Part shown: piece after piece, positions 36,978 to 47,416 of the stretch | How the letters are laid out: the number at the start of each line of letters is the position of its first letter | Numbering within the stretch: the stretch's first letter is position 1 | Assembly (NCBI RefSeq): GCF_002287175.1 | Contig: NZ_LMVM01000012.1 | Coordinates: forward strand, 248,001-312,000 | Length of the DNA: 64,000 nucleotides | From: Methanobacterium bryantii | Lineage (GTDB): Archaea; Methanobacteriota; Methanobacteria; Methanobacteriales; Methanobacteriaceae | Reading direction: 5' to 3' | Made by a program: the position numbers and the translations under genes | Notes under the pieces: model-generated | Databases searched by the model: none | Told to the model about the DNA's origin: nothing | Seen by the model: only the letters and a program-made list of their open reading frames with translations

Positions 36978-38459
36978 ATGCCTGCAATAAATGGTAGTAA
37001 AAACAAGAGAATAGATATGATAGGACAAAAAAATCGCACTATAAAAACTTCAGGATATATCCGTAAACTTTCAAATCTGGAACGAATGTATTTATGGAGT
37101 CCTTACAGTGACGTATCCATGGTCGCAAGGATCAAGGGGAATATTTCAGAAGAAAAACTGTGCAGTGCGTTGGACGTAGTTTTGCAGATTCATCCACTTG
37201 CTGGTGCAAAGGTCGTGTTTGATGATGATTATAATGCATGGTTTTCAACTGATAACGTCATTAAACCCTTCTTTAAAACCGTAAAAATGACTTCAGATAC
37301 ACAATGGCTTGAAGAACTCCAACATGAAATCCAAATACCTTTTAATCCAGAAACTGGTCCGATGATTCGGTTTGTATTGATACATTCTGAAACAGTATCA
37401 GATCTGGTAGTTATATGCAACCACAGCATATGCGATGGAATGTCACTTGTATATTTAATTCGTGATCTGCTTGACATTTATACAAATCCAGAACAAGAAA
37501 TTAAAGTAATTAATCCTGTGAATATTAATGATTTTCTTCCAAAAGGTGGATTTTCATTGCAGTCCGCCATGATGAAACTTGTTATGGGCAATGCAAACAG
37601 AAAGTGGGAGAAAAATCCTTATTATTTTGACCATAATGATGCGATAGCTGTTCAGGAGTCATACTGGGAGAAATATAAATTCAACACAGTTCTTCTTGAA
37701 CTTGAGCCTCAAGAAACAAAATTTCTTTTAAAACAATGCAGAAATAAGGGTGTTTCGATTGGTTCTGCAGTAATAGCTGCGTTTATAGCGGCACATGAAG
37801 ATATTGTCGGTCCATTCGTTAAAAACCAGAAGCAGTTATGGGTTCCCTTTGACATGCGGAGACACGCGACCACCTCAGTCGATGATGTTTTTGGTCTTTG
37901 CATTGGAGCACCTCGGTTTTCATACACTTACAATGCAAAAAAAACATTCTGGGAGAATGCAGCAGTTTTACATAAAGAAATCCATAAAAGAGTCTCAAAA
38001 TTAGACTCACACACCATGGAAACTCCAGATTCTCACCCTACATTTATGGATGCATTGTCTTCATTTGCACTTCTTAAAGAAGTTGTTCCTGAAGCATATA
38101 CTAAAACAGAGAATTTGAAGAGGTATTTCCAAGATGAAAAGAATATCACTTTCTCATTTGCAAAAAAGTCTAAGAGCATGGTTCCAGGTGCAATCCCTTC
38201 AAATTTGGGGCCACTCGACGTACCTGAAACCTATGCCGATCTTCAAATTGATAAAATGATATTTTTCCCCGTAATAAGTGATTCTGTCCCTCTAAATCTT
38301 GGAGGGGTTAGTATCGGTGATAAAATGGTATTCTCTCTTAGCTATCCTGAGCCAAGAGATATGGGAAATAATATGACCTGTGAAATGATTCAAATTCGTA
38401 ACCGGGCTCTAAAATATTTAGGTTTTCCAGATAAAGCAAGCGAAAATGCAATTGTATAA
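36978..38459 (+). CDS. Condensation-domain / PapA5-like acyltransferase
   Basis: This 493-residue protein belongs to the HHxxxDG acyltransferase superfamily (NRPS condensation domains, PapA5, alcohol acetyltransferases). The motif here is N148-H149-S-I-C-D153-G, keeping the second, catalytic His and the Asp while the first His is Asn. The C-terminal lobe has PGAIPSNLGPLDVPETYADLQI, the second-lobe signature of PapA5-like enzymes. No carrier protein or adenylation domain is near, so it more likely makes an ester or amide from an acyl-CoA than a peptide. It has an AAGGAGGAATATC ribosome binding site and is first in an operon behind operator array 2. Confidence 0.8.
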   Translation: MPAINGSKNKRIDMIGQKNRTIKTSGYIRKLSNLERMYLWSPYSDVSMVARIKGNISEEKLCSALDVVLQIHPLAGAKVVFDDDYNAWFSTDNVIKPFFKTVKMTSDTQWLEELQHEIQIPFNPETGPMIRFVLIHSETVSDLVVICNHSICDGMSLVYLIRDLLDIYTNPEQEIKVINPVNINDFLPKGGFSLQSAMMKLVMGNANRKWEKNPYYFDHNDAIAVQESYWEKYKFNTVLLELEPQETKFLLKQCRNKGVSIGSAVIAAFIAAHEDIVGPFVKNQKQLWVPFDMRRHATTSVDDVFGLCIGAPRFSYTYNAKKTFWENAAVLHKEIHKRVSKLDSHTMETPDSHPTFMDALSSFALLKEVVPEAYTKTENLKRYFQDEKNITFSFAKKSKSMVPGAIPSNLGPLDVPETYADLQIDKMIFFPVISDSVPLNLGGVSIGDKMVFSLSYPEPRDMGNNMTCEMIQIRNRALKYLGFPDKASENAIV

Positions 38460-38489
38460 ATATTAAAAGGTTAATGGAGATTTTAAAAC

Positions 38490-39230
38490 ATGGCAAATGT
38501 AAAAGTGAATGATTTGAACATGTATTACAAAGTATGCGGCGAGGGAGAGCCACTGGTAATTCTTCAAGAAGCAGGTATTGAAATTAGTTCTATGTACAAT
38601 GTTTTAGATGCATTTGCTGAAAATTATCAGGTCATAGCTTTGGATAATCGAGGTGCGGGTAGGACAGACATGCCTGATGAGCCTTATTCCATTGAAATGA
38701 TGGTTGAAGATACAATTGGTCTTATGGATAAAATTGGCATAACGAGTGCTCATTTTCTTGGAATATCTATGGGTTCGCGTATCGCGCTTGTAACAGCTGT
38801 AAAATATCCTGAGCGGGTTAAAAGTTTGATTTTAAACGTGGCAGCGGTAAGTTTTCCAGATGTTTTTAAATCTATTTTAGATGTTTCACTCGAAAATGCG
38901 GATTTAAGGGAAAAATTGCTCCAAAAAACAGGAATAGTATTTATACAGAAGTATCCGCCTAACCCTGAATCATTTCTCAGACAATTGAAAGCTATGGCTG
39001 ATTTCGATGGCAGAGACTATTTAGATCAAATTAAAGCGCCTACACTTGTAATAAATGGTACAAAGGATCATCTAGTGCCTGTGGAATTAACTGAAGAGCT
39101 TACACTAGAAATTAGTGATGTAAAACTTGTTCTCGTTGATGAAGGGCATTATTTCTTCGCATTAACTCCTGAATTACTCATTAAATATGCACTGGATTTT
39201 TTGGAGGAGTTGAAACGAAAACGATTTTAA
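38490..39230 (+). CDS. Alpha/beta hydrolase
   Basis: This is a 246-residue alpha/beta hydrolase. The nucleophile is Ser93 in the elbow GISMG (91-95), the acid is Asp193 (NGTKDHLVP) and the base is His220 (DEGHYFF). The DNRGAGRTDMP loop (52-62) is typical of esterase and haloperoxidase-like members. It lies 30 bases behind the acyltransferase gene. One makes and one could break an ester, or the hydrolase may release a product. The substrate is unknown. Confidence 0.85.
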   Translation: MANVKVNDLNMYYKVCGEGEPLVILQEAGIEISSMYNVLDAFAENYQVIALDNRGAGRTDMPDEPYSIEMMVEDTIGLMDKIGITSAHFLGISMGSRIALVTAVKYPERVKSLILNVAAVSFPDVFKSILDVSLENADLREKLLQKTGIVFIQKYPPNPESFLRQLKAMADFDGRDYLDQIKAPTLVINGTKDHLVPVELTEELTLEISDVKLVLVDEGHYFFALTPELLIKYALDFLEELKRKRF

Positions 39231-39246
39231 AACAGGGGATGTATGG

Positions 39247-39918
39247 ATGAAAGAGGTTGATGACTATAAATTTTTAGAAAAATCGGCACTGGAACATGGA
39301 TTTGCTGATGCAAAAGTTATACCTATGGATAAAGTAGTAATTGAGGATAGATTACGCCTTCAATGCATGGGCAGCTGTTTTCAACATGGAAAAAACTTGA
39401 AATGCCCGCCATACGCGCCGAGCATGGCTGAATTTAGAAAAATACTAAATGAATACAGTTTTGCGATGGTCATTAAATTTAAGCCCCCTGAGATATCAGA
39501 TGAGATGATAGTAAAATATGGTTTGAATGACATAGAAAATGATAAAGTTTCGTTAATACAGGAATTAGAAACTCAATCAATAAATGCTGTAAAAAATCAG
39601 GATATAGATAAATCTATGATGATGCGGTCTGATTTCTCTGGGCCCTGTAAAAATGCTTTAATGGCCATGCTGGAACTTGAAAAAGCTGCATTCAAACAGG
39701 GATATACGCTTGCTACAACATTCTTTTATGGGGCATGTTATCTTTGTGAAACATGCAATGTGAAAAATGGCATATGCTTAAATCCAGAGATATCACGTTT
39801 TTCAGCAGAAGCTGCAGGTATTAATATTGTTAAAACAGCAGCAAATGCTGGAATGGGATTTAAGTTCCCTATTAAAGAAGAGGAACTGGGAGGCATGGTG
39901 ATATTATTTATAGATTAA
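39247..39918 (+). CDS. DUF2284 metal-binding protein 1
   Basis: This 223-residue member of DUF2284 (predicted metal-binding) has the N-terminal Cys motif C40-M-G-S-C44 and then LKCPPYAPS (C53). The C-terminal cluster GACYLCETCNVKNGICLNPE gives further Cys, enough for an Fe-S or zinc site. The family is common in anaerobes and its function is unknown. It is 16 bases from the hydrolase gene and is followed by a paralogue, so both are part of the same operon. Confidence 0.85.
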   Translation: MKEVDDYKFLEKSALEHGFADAKVIPMDKVVIEDRLRLQCMGSCFQHGKNLKCPPYAPSMAEFRKILNEYSFAMVIKFKPPEISDEMIVKYGLNDIENDKVSLIQELETQSINAVKNQDIDKSMMMRSDFSGPCKNALMAMLELEKAAFKQGYTLATTFFYGACYLCETCNVKNGICLNPEISRFSAEAAGINIVKTAANAGMGFKFPIKEEELGGMVILFID

Positions 39919-40022
39919 TTAATTCAAGTGTGCAGATGGGATAAAAGCTTGAATTAATAGTTACGGTTTAAGTGATAAACCGCGTGTTTTTATCTGTATT
40001 GGCCATGTGGGAGATGATGTGA

Positions 40023-40658
40023 ATGCAAAATACTGACGATTATAAAACTTTAGAAAAACTGGCTTTAAATATGGGATACCCTGAAGCAAAGGTTATCCCT
40101 GCAGATAATGTTGTAGTTGAAGATAGAGTACGCCTGAAATGTATGGTGGGTTGCCCTCATTATGGTAAAGGCTTGAGATGTCCGCCGTATACGCCCAGTA
40201 TAGATGAGTTCAGGAAAATACTGAATGATTACAGTTTTGCCATGGTTATTAAGCTTAAACAGCCTGAAATATCCAATGAAATAAAATCAAAATATAATCT
40301 GGATAATCTGGAAGAGTTAGATAGACTGCAGGATCGGTATGATGATGTAGATAAAACATCGGCGAAATTATGGTCAGATTTCGCAGTTCATTATAAAAAT
40401 GCTTTAATAGGCCTGCTGGAACTTGAAAAAGCAGCATTTAACATGGGACATACTTTTGCTACTGTATTTTTTGCTGGGAGATGTATGCTCTGTGAAAAAT
40501 GTGATGTAGAAACTGGTATGTGTCGTAACCCTGTGATAGCACGTTTTTCTGCAGAGTCTATGGGTATAAATCTACTAAAAACAGCAGAAAATGCGGGAAT
40601 AGAATTAAAATTTAACTCGAATGATTCAACTGGAATAGCTGTGTTATTAATAGAATGA
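40023..40658 (+). CDS. DUF2284 metal-binding protein 2
   Basis: This 211-residue paralogue of the preceding gene has the same architecture: RLKCMVGCPHYGKGLRCPPYTPS at the start and FFAGRCMLCEKCDVETGMC near the end, with the ARFSAESMGINL stretch conserved. The ATG at 40023 lies behind GGGAGATGATGTGA. The central region is shorter and diverged (DRLQDRYDDVDKTSAK). Two adjacent paralogues may form a heteromer. The function is unknown. Confidence 0.85.
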   Translation: MQNTDDYKTLEKLALNMGYPEAKVIPADNVVVEDRVRLKCMVGCPHYGKGLRCPPYTPSIDEFRKILNDYSFAMVIKLKQPEISNEIKSKYNLDNLEELDRLQDRYDDVDKTSAKLWSDFAVHYKNALIGLLELEKAAFNMGHTFATVFFAGRCMLCEKCDVETGMCRNPVIARFSAESMGINLLKTAENAGIELKFNSNDSTGIAVLLIE

Positions 40659-40778
40659 AAAATGTAAATTTAAAGGTTTAAAATAGTATTAAAGAAGATT
40701 TAGAAGATACTGGCTGAACTTCAATTAAGATGAATATAAGTTTAAATGTAAATAAAATAATGAAAATGTGTGATTATC

Positions 40779-41645
40779 ATGCCAGAAATTAAATTAGATA
40801 CAAATTATGTAGAAGAAATCTTAACTGAAAACAGTTACATTCCAGATGATAATATCGTAACTGTGGTATTTTTAGCTTTATCACTTAAAAAACCAATATT
40901 AATTGAGGGTCCGCCGGGAACAGGTAAGACTGAACTTTCTAAAGCGATTTCAAGGGCTTTTGAAAGGGATTTTTTCAGAGTGCAGTGTTATGAGGGCATA
41001 ACTTTTGAGCAGATCGTTGGGGAGTGGAACTATCAGAAACAGCTTTTGCATCTGGAAATGTCCAAGATAAAGAAAACAGATGCTGAGAAAACCGAAGAAG
41101 ATGTTTTCAGCGAGGAATTTTTCATAAAAAGGCCGCTTTTATCTGCTTTTATGAATGAAAAATCTTCAGTGATACTTATAGATGAAATCGATAAAGCAGA
41201 TGAAGAAGTAGAAAGTTTCCTGCTTCAAGCACTTGGAGAAAAGCAAATAACAGTCAATGATCTGGGAACATTTGACCTTAAAAATGACTTACTTGTTATA
41301 ATGACTTCAAATTCTCAGAGACAGCTCCTTGACGAGACAAAGGACCGCTGTTTATATTTATATATTGATTACCCCACATTTGAAAGAGAAGTTGAAATAG
41401 TTAAGTCACATGTTCCTAATGCTTCTTTAGGTTTAATTAAAAGCGTTGTAAGGGCTATGCAGAAAGTAAGGAAACTTAATCTAATTAAAACTCCGTCAAT
41501 TAGGGCAACTGTGGACTGGATTAATAGTTTACTTGTATTTGGTAAAGATGATTTAGATGATGATTCGTTTAAAAAAACCATCAATGTTGTCATAAAGAAT
41601 GAAGATGATAAAAATAAGGTGATTGAATCATTTAAACTGGATTAA
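40779..41645 (+). CDS. MoxR-type AAA+ ATPase
   Basis: This 288-residue AAA+ ATPase has Walker [16 protein letters not shown] (about 42-56), Walker [14 protein letters not shown] and the sensor region [20 protein letters not shown]. MoxR ATPases work with VWA proteins to insert metals or mature enzyme complexes; the adjacent CoxE-like gene is such a partner. The ATG at 40779 follows GTGTGATTATC; a GTG nine bases earlier lies in that site. The target complex is not evident. Confidence 0.9.
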   Translation: MPEIKLDTNYVEEILTENSYIPDDNIVTVVFLALSLKKPILIEGPPGTGKTELSKAISRAFERDFFRVQCYEGITFEQIVGEWNYQKQLLHLEMSKIKKTDAEKTEEDVFSEEFFIKRPLLSAFMNEKSSVILIDEIDKADEEVESFLLQALGEKQITVNDLGTFDLKNDLLVIMTSNSQRQLLDETKDRCLYLYIDYPTFEREVEIVKSHVPNASLGLIKSVVRAMQKVRKLNLIKTPSIRATVDWINSLLVFGKDDLDDDSFKKTINVVIKNEDDKNKVIESFKLD

Positions 41646-41672
41646 AAATAAATCTGCTTTTAATGGTGTACT

Positions 41673-42875
41673 ATGTTAGAAGAGATAGCTGAATTTTCAG
41701 GAAAACTGAGGGAAAATGGAATTCCTGCAAGTATTAGGAGTACAGAAATAGCCTGCCGAGCTGTCTCTTTAATTAAAGAGAATGATGGGGACTTAAGGGA
41801 AGCTCTGGCATGTATTTATCTTAAAGACCAGCGGCAGAGAAAAAGATTTAATGAAGTGTATGGTTCTTTTTTTGAAGGAAAGGAAGAAAATACAGAGGAT
41901 CAGTCTACAAAAAAACAATCTATGAGTGCAAATCGCACGCTAAAACCTTCAGTGAGTACTACCTCTTCACCAGCAGGTACCAATTCTGTTCATGGTTTAA
42001 ATAGTATGTATAAAGCTTGGGATCATAGAATGAATCATATAAATGATTCCATAATGGACAAAATAAAGATAGAATACATCGAAAATACCCTTGGGGGGAG
42101 CAGTGACGATGGTTCTATAAATGACAAATCTGGTTTACTTAAAAGTAACATAATGACTTTAAATTCCCTTCAGCCTGAACTGATAGATTTGTGCCAGAAA
42201 CTTGGTAGAAAGATTGCTACAAAAAGAGCACGAAGATATAAACAATCTAAGAAGCAAAAACCCGATATTAGAAGGACTATCCGGAGGAATTTAAAGCATG
42301 GTGGAACTCTCCTTGAACTTGTAAAAAGTAAACCTAAACTAAAGAAACAGAATCATTATTTTCTAAATGATGTAAGTGTTTCATGCGATTGGATCAGTAT
42401 CTGGTTTTTTTGTATGGTTTACGCGGCTCAAAATTCATTTACCCGAGCAAGGGCATTTGAATTTGATAACAAAACTGCTGAGGTAACTTCTGCCCTTTAC
42501 GAACTCAACATAGTCGATGCATTTGTTAAAGTTTTAAAAATCAGGCATGAAAATGCAATGATTCAGGGTAAATCCAATATGTATACTGCATTTGAAGGTT
42601 TCCTTGATCAGGCGAATTTAAATAGTAAATCATACGTCATGATTTTAAGCGATTGCAGGGATTGGGCAGGGCCAAAAGATAATAATAGGCCGTTAAGTGC
42701 AGAGTTTATTGAACAAATGTCTAGACTTGCTAAAAGAGTTTTAATATTAAACCCTGAACCTAAAAATAAATGGAACGTAGCAGACAGTCGTGTTTCCTAT
42801 TATGAAAATGCAGGGGCTGAAGTTTTTGAGGTCCGTGATCTGGAACAGCTTGCTAATTTAATAAGTGAGATTTAA
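41673..42875 (+). CDS. CoxE-like VWA-domain protein, partner of MoxR
   Basis: This 400-residue protein has an N-terminal helical region typical of CoxE proteins (EIAEFSGKLRENGIPASIRSTEIACRAV), a long Lys/Arg-rich middle and a C-terminal VWA domain. The MIDAS motif is DVSVSCDW (D-x-S-x-S), with ILSDCRDWAGPKDN as the later metal loop. With the MoxR ATPase it forms the common MoxR-CoxE pair used for metallocentre assembly, for example in CO dehydrogenase maturation. The substrate here is unknown, because no oxidoreductase lies next to it. Confidence 0.85.
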   Translation: MLEEIAEFSGKLRENGIPASIRSTEIACRAVSLIKENDGDLREALACIYLKDQRQRKRFNEVYGSFFEGKEENTEDQSTKKQSMSANRTLKPSVSTTSSPAGTNSVHGLNSMYKAWDHRMNHINDSIMDKIKIEYIENTLGGSSDDGSINDKSGLLKSNIMTLNSLQPELIDLCQKLGRKIATKRARRYKQSKKQKPDIRRTIRRNLKHGGTLLELVKSKPKLKKQNHYFLNDVSVSCDWISIWFFCMVYAAQNSFTRARAFEFDNKTAEVTSALYELNIVDAFVKVLKIRHENAMIQGKSNMYTAFEGFLDQANLNSKSYVMILSDCRDWAGPKDNNRPLSAEFIEQMSRLAKRVLILNPEPKNKWNVADSRVSYYENAGAEVFEVRDLEQLANLISEI

Positions 42876-42967
42876 ATATTTTAAATTATATTCAACTTTA
42901 TTTTATTATTTAACTGGTGAATTCAAATGTTTATAGTTAAAATTATTGAATAACTGCAGGTGATATG

Positions 42968-43228
42968 ATGATAAAATATTTAGCTCAAGAAGAAGGACCT
43001 ACCACTTACCAATTAATTTTTAAAGATACTGGAATCTCAGAAAAGACATATAAAATACTAGAAAAGCATTTAAAGAAATATGATGAAAACTTAGTATTGA
43101 CGCACGTGCCTGTTGCAGATGAAGTGGTAATTATTGTAAATAAAAAATGCAAAACGGATGAATGCCGTGAAGCGGAAGCAGAACGGTTTATTAAATATTA
43201 TACGGGGATTTCAAGAAAACTTAAATAA
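42968..43228 (+). CDS. Small hypothetical protein
   Basis: This is an 86-residue protein. The ATG at 42968 is preferred over the ATG one codon earlier, because GGTGAT immediately precedes the first. It has a mostly helical N-terminal part (TYKILEKHLKKYDENL) and a short strand (ADEVVIIVNKKC), with two Cys late (KKCKTDECREAEAERF). No family is recognised. It follows the CoxE-like gene by 90 bases and might be part of the same unit. Confidence 0.6.
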   Translation: MIKYLAQEEGPTTYQLIFKDTGISEKTYKILEKHLKKYDENLVLTHVPVADEVVIIVNKKCKTDECREAEAERFIKYYTGISRKLK

Positions 43229-43269
43229 ATAGTCACAAATTACCTGCAATTTAATTATTGAAGGATTAA

Positions 43270-43770
43270 GTGTATTCTATGGAATTTCAAATCGAAAAAA
43301 TGAAATATGAAGACTGGGAACAGGTTTCAAAAATATATGATGAAGGTATTAAAACTGGAAATGCTACCTTTGAAACAGATGTACCTTCATGGGAATCCTG
43401 GATTTCAAAGCATTTGCTATGCTGTAATATCGTCGCGCGCAGGGGAAATAAAATTTTAGGTTGGGCAGCGGTATCGCCAACCTCAAGTAGAGAAGTTTAT
43501 TCTGGAGTAACTGAAGTCAGCATCTATGTAAGTAAAGAATGTAAAAGAACTGGTGTAGGTTTAGCTCTTCTTAAAGAATTAATAGAATTATCTGAGAATA
43601 ACGGTATTTGGACTTTACAAGCGGGAATATTTCCAGAAAACAAGGCAAGTATAAATCTGCATAAGAAGTGTGGATTTAAAATTGTAGGCATCCGTGAAAA
43701 GATAGGAAAAATGGATGATATCTGGCGTGATGTTGTTTTGATGGAGAGGCGCAGTAAGAAAGTAGTATGA
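43270..43770 (+). CDS. GNAT N-acetyltransferase (phosphinothricin acetyltransferase-like)
   Basis: This is a 166-residue GNAT-fold acetyltransferase of the Pat/YncA-like group: DWEQVSKIYDEGIKTGNATFETDVPSWESW at the start, TEVSIYVSKECKRTGVGLALLKELI as the acetyl-CoA loop, and FPENKASINLHKKCGFKIVGIREKIG. Such enzymes acetylate amino acid analogues or amines. The GTG at 43270 is favoured because AAGGA lies at a good distance; an ATG three codons later is possible. Confidence 0.85.
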   Translation: MYSMEFQIEKMKYEDWEQVSKIYDEGIKTGNATFETDVPSWESWISKHLLCCNIVARRGNKILGWAAVSPTSSREVYSGVTEVSIYVSKECKRTGVGLALLKELIELSENNGIWTLQAGIFPENKASINLHKKCGFKIVGIREKIGKMDDIWRDVVLMERRSKKVV

Positions 43771-43823
43771 CATAGTTTGATAATTTAGATGATTGTAATT
43801 CTTATTTTTGCCTGTTTTAACGA

Positions 43824-44744
43824 TTACACTGTTAAATTTAGTACAGTCATAGTCACGGTTTGACCTATTTTATTCATATCTTTTGAATTGAGTTTGTCAA
43901 AGGTATTGGCACTGCTCCACGGGGCAACTTCAAAGGGTTGGCTCATTACCTGTAAAACAGGTACCTTATCAATGTTATAATAAAAGGGATAAGTATCGCT
44001 GGGGTATGTTGTAGTTCCAGTAACAGCAGAGTATCCTAATTGTTTAGCGTTTTGTTTCATAATGTTTATGAGTTTAGGGTCTCCATTAACAGGCTTGGGC
44101 TGGTTACTGTGTCCAATTAAAGATACCTGTTGGCCGGCACCAACACAGTTAAGGTCAATCATTGCTTCACAGTTTTTAACAATCTCGGGATGAGTTTTTA
44201 CGAAAGCATCAGATCCCTTAAACCACATTTCTTCCCCTCCAAACCCAACAATTAGAACGGTTTGTTTGGGCTTGTAACCTGTGGAAAATACTCTTGCCAT
44301 TTCAGTTTGTATTCCCATGGCTGCTGCATCATCTGTGGCCCCTTCACAGAATCCTGGAGAGTCTATATGTGAACCTACAATGATGTATTTCTCAGGGCTT
44401 TCTGAGCCTTTAATTTCTCCAATAACGTTGTATGTGTATTTACCGTTGCCTAGATCTACTTTCTCTTTATATGCATTGATTCCATTGTTTTTAAATTCAG
44501 TTTCCATGTTTTCTGCAGCTTTTAACTCGGCCTCGTTACCGCCGTATCGAGGGCCTAAACTGCAGATTGTTTTAGAGAAAACCAGTGCATTTTGTGAGTT
44601 GAATTCTTTGGCTTTGGTCAGTGGATCGGTTACAGTTGGTTGAAATTGATCAAGGGTACTGGATGAATTGAACATGAATGCACCTGCAATTACCACTGCA
44701 CATAACGCTATTCCTGCAATCAAAAATATGTTTTTATTTTTCAT
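43824..44744 (-). CDS. M28-type peptidase-like protein, membrane-anchored, with altered final metal ligand
   Basis: This 306-residue protein has one N-terminal membrane segment (about 6-25), so it is anchored or secreted. The M28 fold is visible: VGSHIDSPG (HxD), GATDDAAAMG (bridging Asp), VGFGGEEMW (catalytic Glu pair) and AMIDLNCVG. The final metal site in M28 peptidases is usually a His in SDHxPF; here it reads SDTYPFYY, so His is replaced by Thr. The enzyme may be inactive, use another ligand or have a changed role. No operon partner. Confidence 0.8.
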   Translation of the reverse strand: MKNKNIFLIAGIALCAVVIAGAFMFNSSSTLDQFQPTVTDPLTKAKEFNSQNALVFSKTICSLGPRYGGNEAELKAAENMETEFKNNGINAYKEKVDLGNGKYTYNVIGEIKGSESPEKYIIVGSHIDSPGFCEGATDDAAAMGIQTEMARVFSTGYKPKQTVLIVGFGGEEMWFKGSDAFVKTHPEIVKNCEAMIDLNCVGAGQQVSLIGHSNQPKPVNGDPKLINIMKQNAKQLGYSAVTGTTTYPSDTYPFYYNIDKVPVLQVMSQPFEVAPWSSANTFDKLNSKDMNKIGQTVTMTVLNLTV

Positions 44745-45783
<1,039 letters not shown>

Positions 45784-45899
45784 TTATGATACAGTTCAAA
45801 GTTGGTAATTACTAGATTGTAGGTTCTGATATATAAAATAAACTGTTACATGTAACTATTTTTATAATAATTACACGCAACCACCAATCCAGCTTAGTT

Positions 45900-46625
45900 T
45901 TACATGTACGCTGGTGATTCTGTTTCGCCTTGCCCTTGTACAGTTTGAGCTAGCTCTTTAAGTCTATTTTCTATTTCTTCCGCTTCTTTTATAAGGGGCT
46001 CTGCATTGATATTCGTGCCTAACATTTTGTTTAAAATGTTTGTAACATCTGCAGCAGCCCTTGGGTCTGGATATGGGCTTGTTATTTCTGCAAATAAACA
46101 GGATCCCGGTATGCCTTTCATCATGCTCCTCGTAAGTAAAGTACCTGATAGACCGCTTATATTTCCGAATGGTAAAATAGGCAGGTCTAATTTTCCAAGG
46201 CGTTCCAGGGATTCATCTGAGTTTGCAGCACCTGCAGCTCCCTGGCTTTTTTCCCTTACAACTATGCTGTTAAATGTAATTATTTCCTTACTATTATTTC
46301 GTTCCATCCAGTCGACTATGCCGTTTGTCATGTCGAAAGCGACATTTTGAGGGATGATGAAATCTGAAAGGAATAAAACAATTCCTTCTGTAGCGTATAT
46401 CCTAAATGGATGGATTGCTTTACCTTTATACAGTACTGCAAGAGGAGGGAAATATTTGGAGTCAATATATCCTATTTCCTCCATTTTAAGCTCTTCAACT
46501 AAAAGCCATCCTAATATATTTCCTATAAGGCCTAATTCAGGTGATCCTTCTAAGACTATTGCATCTTCAACATTTTTAGAAATTATTTTACAACATTCAT
46601 ATTCAGTCTCAACCATATCAACCAT
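45900..46625 (-). CDS. PAC2 family protein, second paralogue
   Basis: This is a 241-residue PAC2-type protein ([89 protein letters not shown]). It is diverged from the copy at 31907-32674 but has the same order of motifs. The ATG at 46625 directly abuts the stop of the upstream gene and has GGAGGTGC at a suitable distance, so the pair is translationally coupled. The role is unproven; a proteasome assembly-type chaperone is inferred. Confidence 0.85.
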   Translation of the reverse strand: MVDMVETEYECCKIISKNVEDAIVLEGSPELGLIGNILGWLLVEELKMEEIGYIDSKYFPPLAVLYKGKAIHPFRIYATEGIVLFLSDFIIPQNVAFDMTNGIVDWMERNNSKEIITFNSIVVREKSQGAAGAANSDESLERLGKLDLPILPFGNISGLSGTLLTRSMMKGIPGSCLFAEITSPYPDPRAAADVTNILNKMLGTNINAEPLIKEAEEIENRLKELAQTVQGQGETESPAYM

Positions 46626-47078
46626 CTACGGTGCACCTCCTGCACCTCCAACGTTTTTACCTGTTTTAGCGTTTATCCAGATTTCTCCGGCTTGTTTACC
46701 GTTGTACATGATTGGAACAATATAGACTTTTTCACCGTCCATTGTTGTAAGCTTAGGAGTACCTGCGGTTGCTCCATCCTGTTCTATATAATTATTTTGA
46801 ACAATTGATTTAGCTTCGCTTGCTGATATTTTCACACTACTACCTCCATTTGAACTTGAAGTTTGGGTTCCTGTAGAAGTTGTACCACTCTGGGTTTGAG
46901 TTTGGGTTTGACTTCCATCAGACGAGGTAGTTGTGCCCTGATCTGAAGATTGCTGGTTGTCCTGTGAAGTAGAAGGCTGCCATAAGCCTGTAGTAGTTGT
47001 AGTAACCTGATAAGTAGCCGCTGCGACACCTATGAGTAATACAATAACAACGGATAAAAGAATCTTTGTGTTAACCAT
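46626..47078 (-). CDS. Membrane-anchored protein with Ser/Thr/Gln linker and PepSY-like domain
   Basis: This 150-residue protein has an N-terminal hydrophobic segment (about 5-23) acting as signal or anchor, then about 55 residues of low-complexity Thr/Ser/Gln (TQTQTQ, TSTGTQ), then a C-terminal domain of about 70 residues (KISASEAKSIVQNNYIEQDG to AGEIWINAKTGKNVGGAGGAP) resembling a PepSY domain. The body is predicted to be outside the cell. It is coupled to the PAC2 gene by a direct stop/start junction, an odd pairing of an extracytoplasmic and a cytoplasmic protein. Confidence 0.65.
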   Translation of the reverse strand: MVNTKILLSVVIVLLIGVAAATYQVTTTTTGLWQPSTSQDNQQSSDQGTTTSSDGSQTQTQTQSGTTSTGTQTSSSNGGSSVKISASEAKSIVQNNYIEQDGATAGTPKLTTMDGEKVYIVPIMYNGKQAGEIWINAKTGKNVGGAGGAP

Positions 47079-47416
47079 TAGTTCACCTCTTCATAGAATT
47101 GCACTGATCTCTAAATTGGAGTTATTACTTAAATAATGTTTACTAATATAAATCTTTGACTTATTATAGTTTTAGTGTTCCCGATTATAGTTAGAAAAAA
47201 GCTTATAAGTGCGTTAATGAAGTGTTTTTAAAAAATTAAAGATGTTTTCGTTGTTTTTATATTTATATAATGTTAAGCTTATTAATCGGAGATTGTTAAT
47301 TAGTCTTTTATGTTATATATATTTTTCATTTTTTTTTTTCAAAGAAAAGCTTATTATTATAGATAATAAATTGAAATAGTGATATTCGTATATTTTAAAA
47401 ACAAGAGGTGATACAT
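47079..47416. other. Divergent promoter region of frhADGB and the PepSY-like gene
   Basis: There is no gene here. A TTATATATATTT stretch near 47311-47322 is a candidate TATA box for the hydrogenase operon, and AAGAGGTGATACA just before 47417 is the frhA ribosome binding site. Confidence 0.5.
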
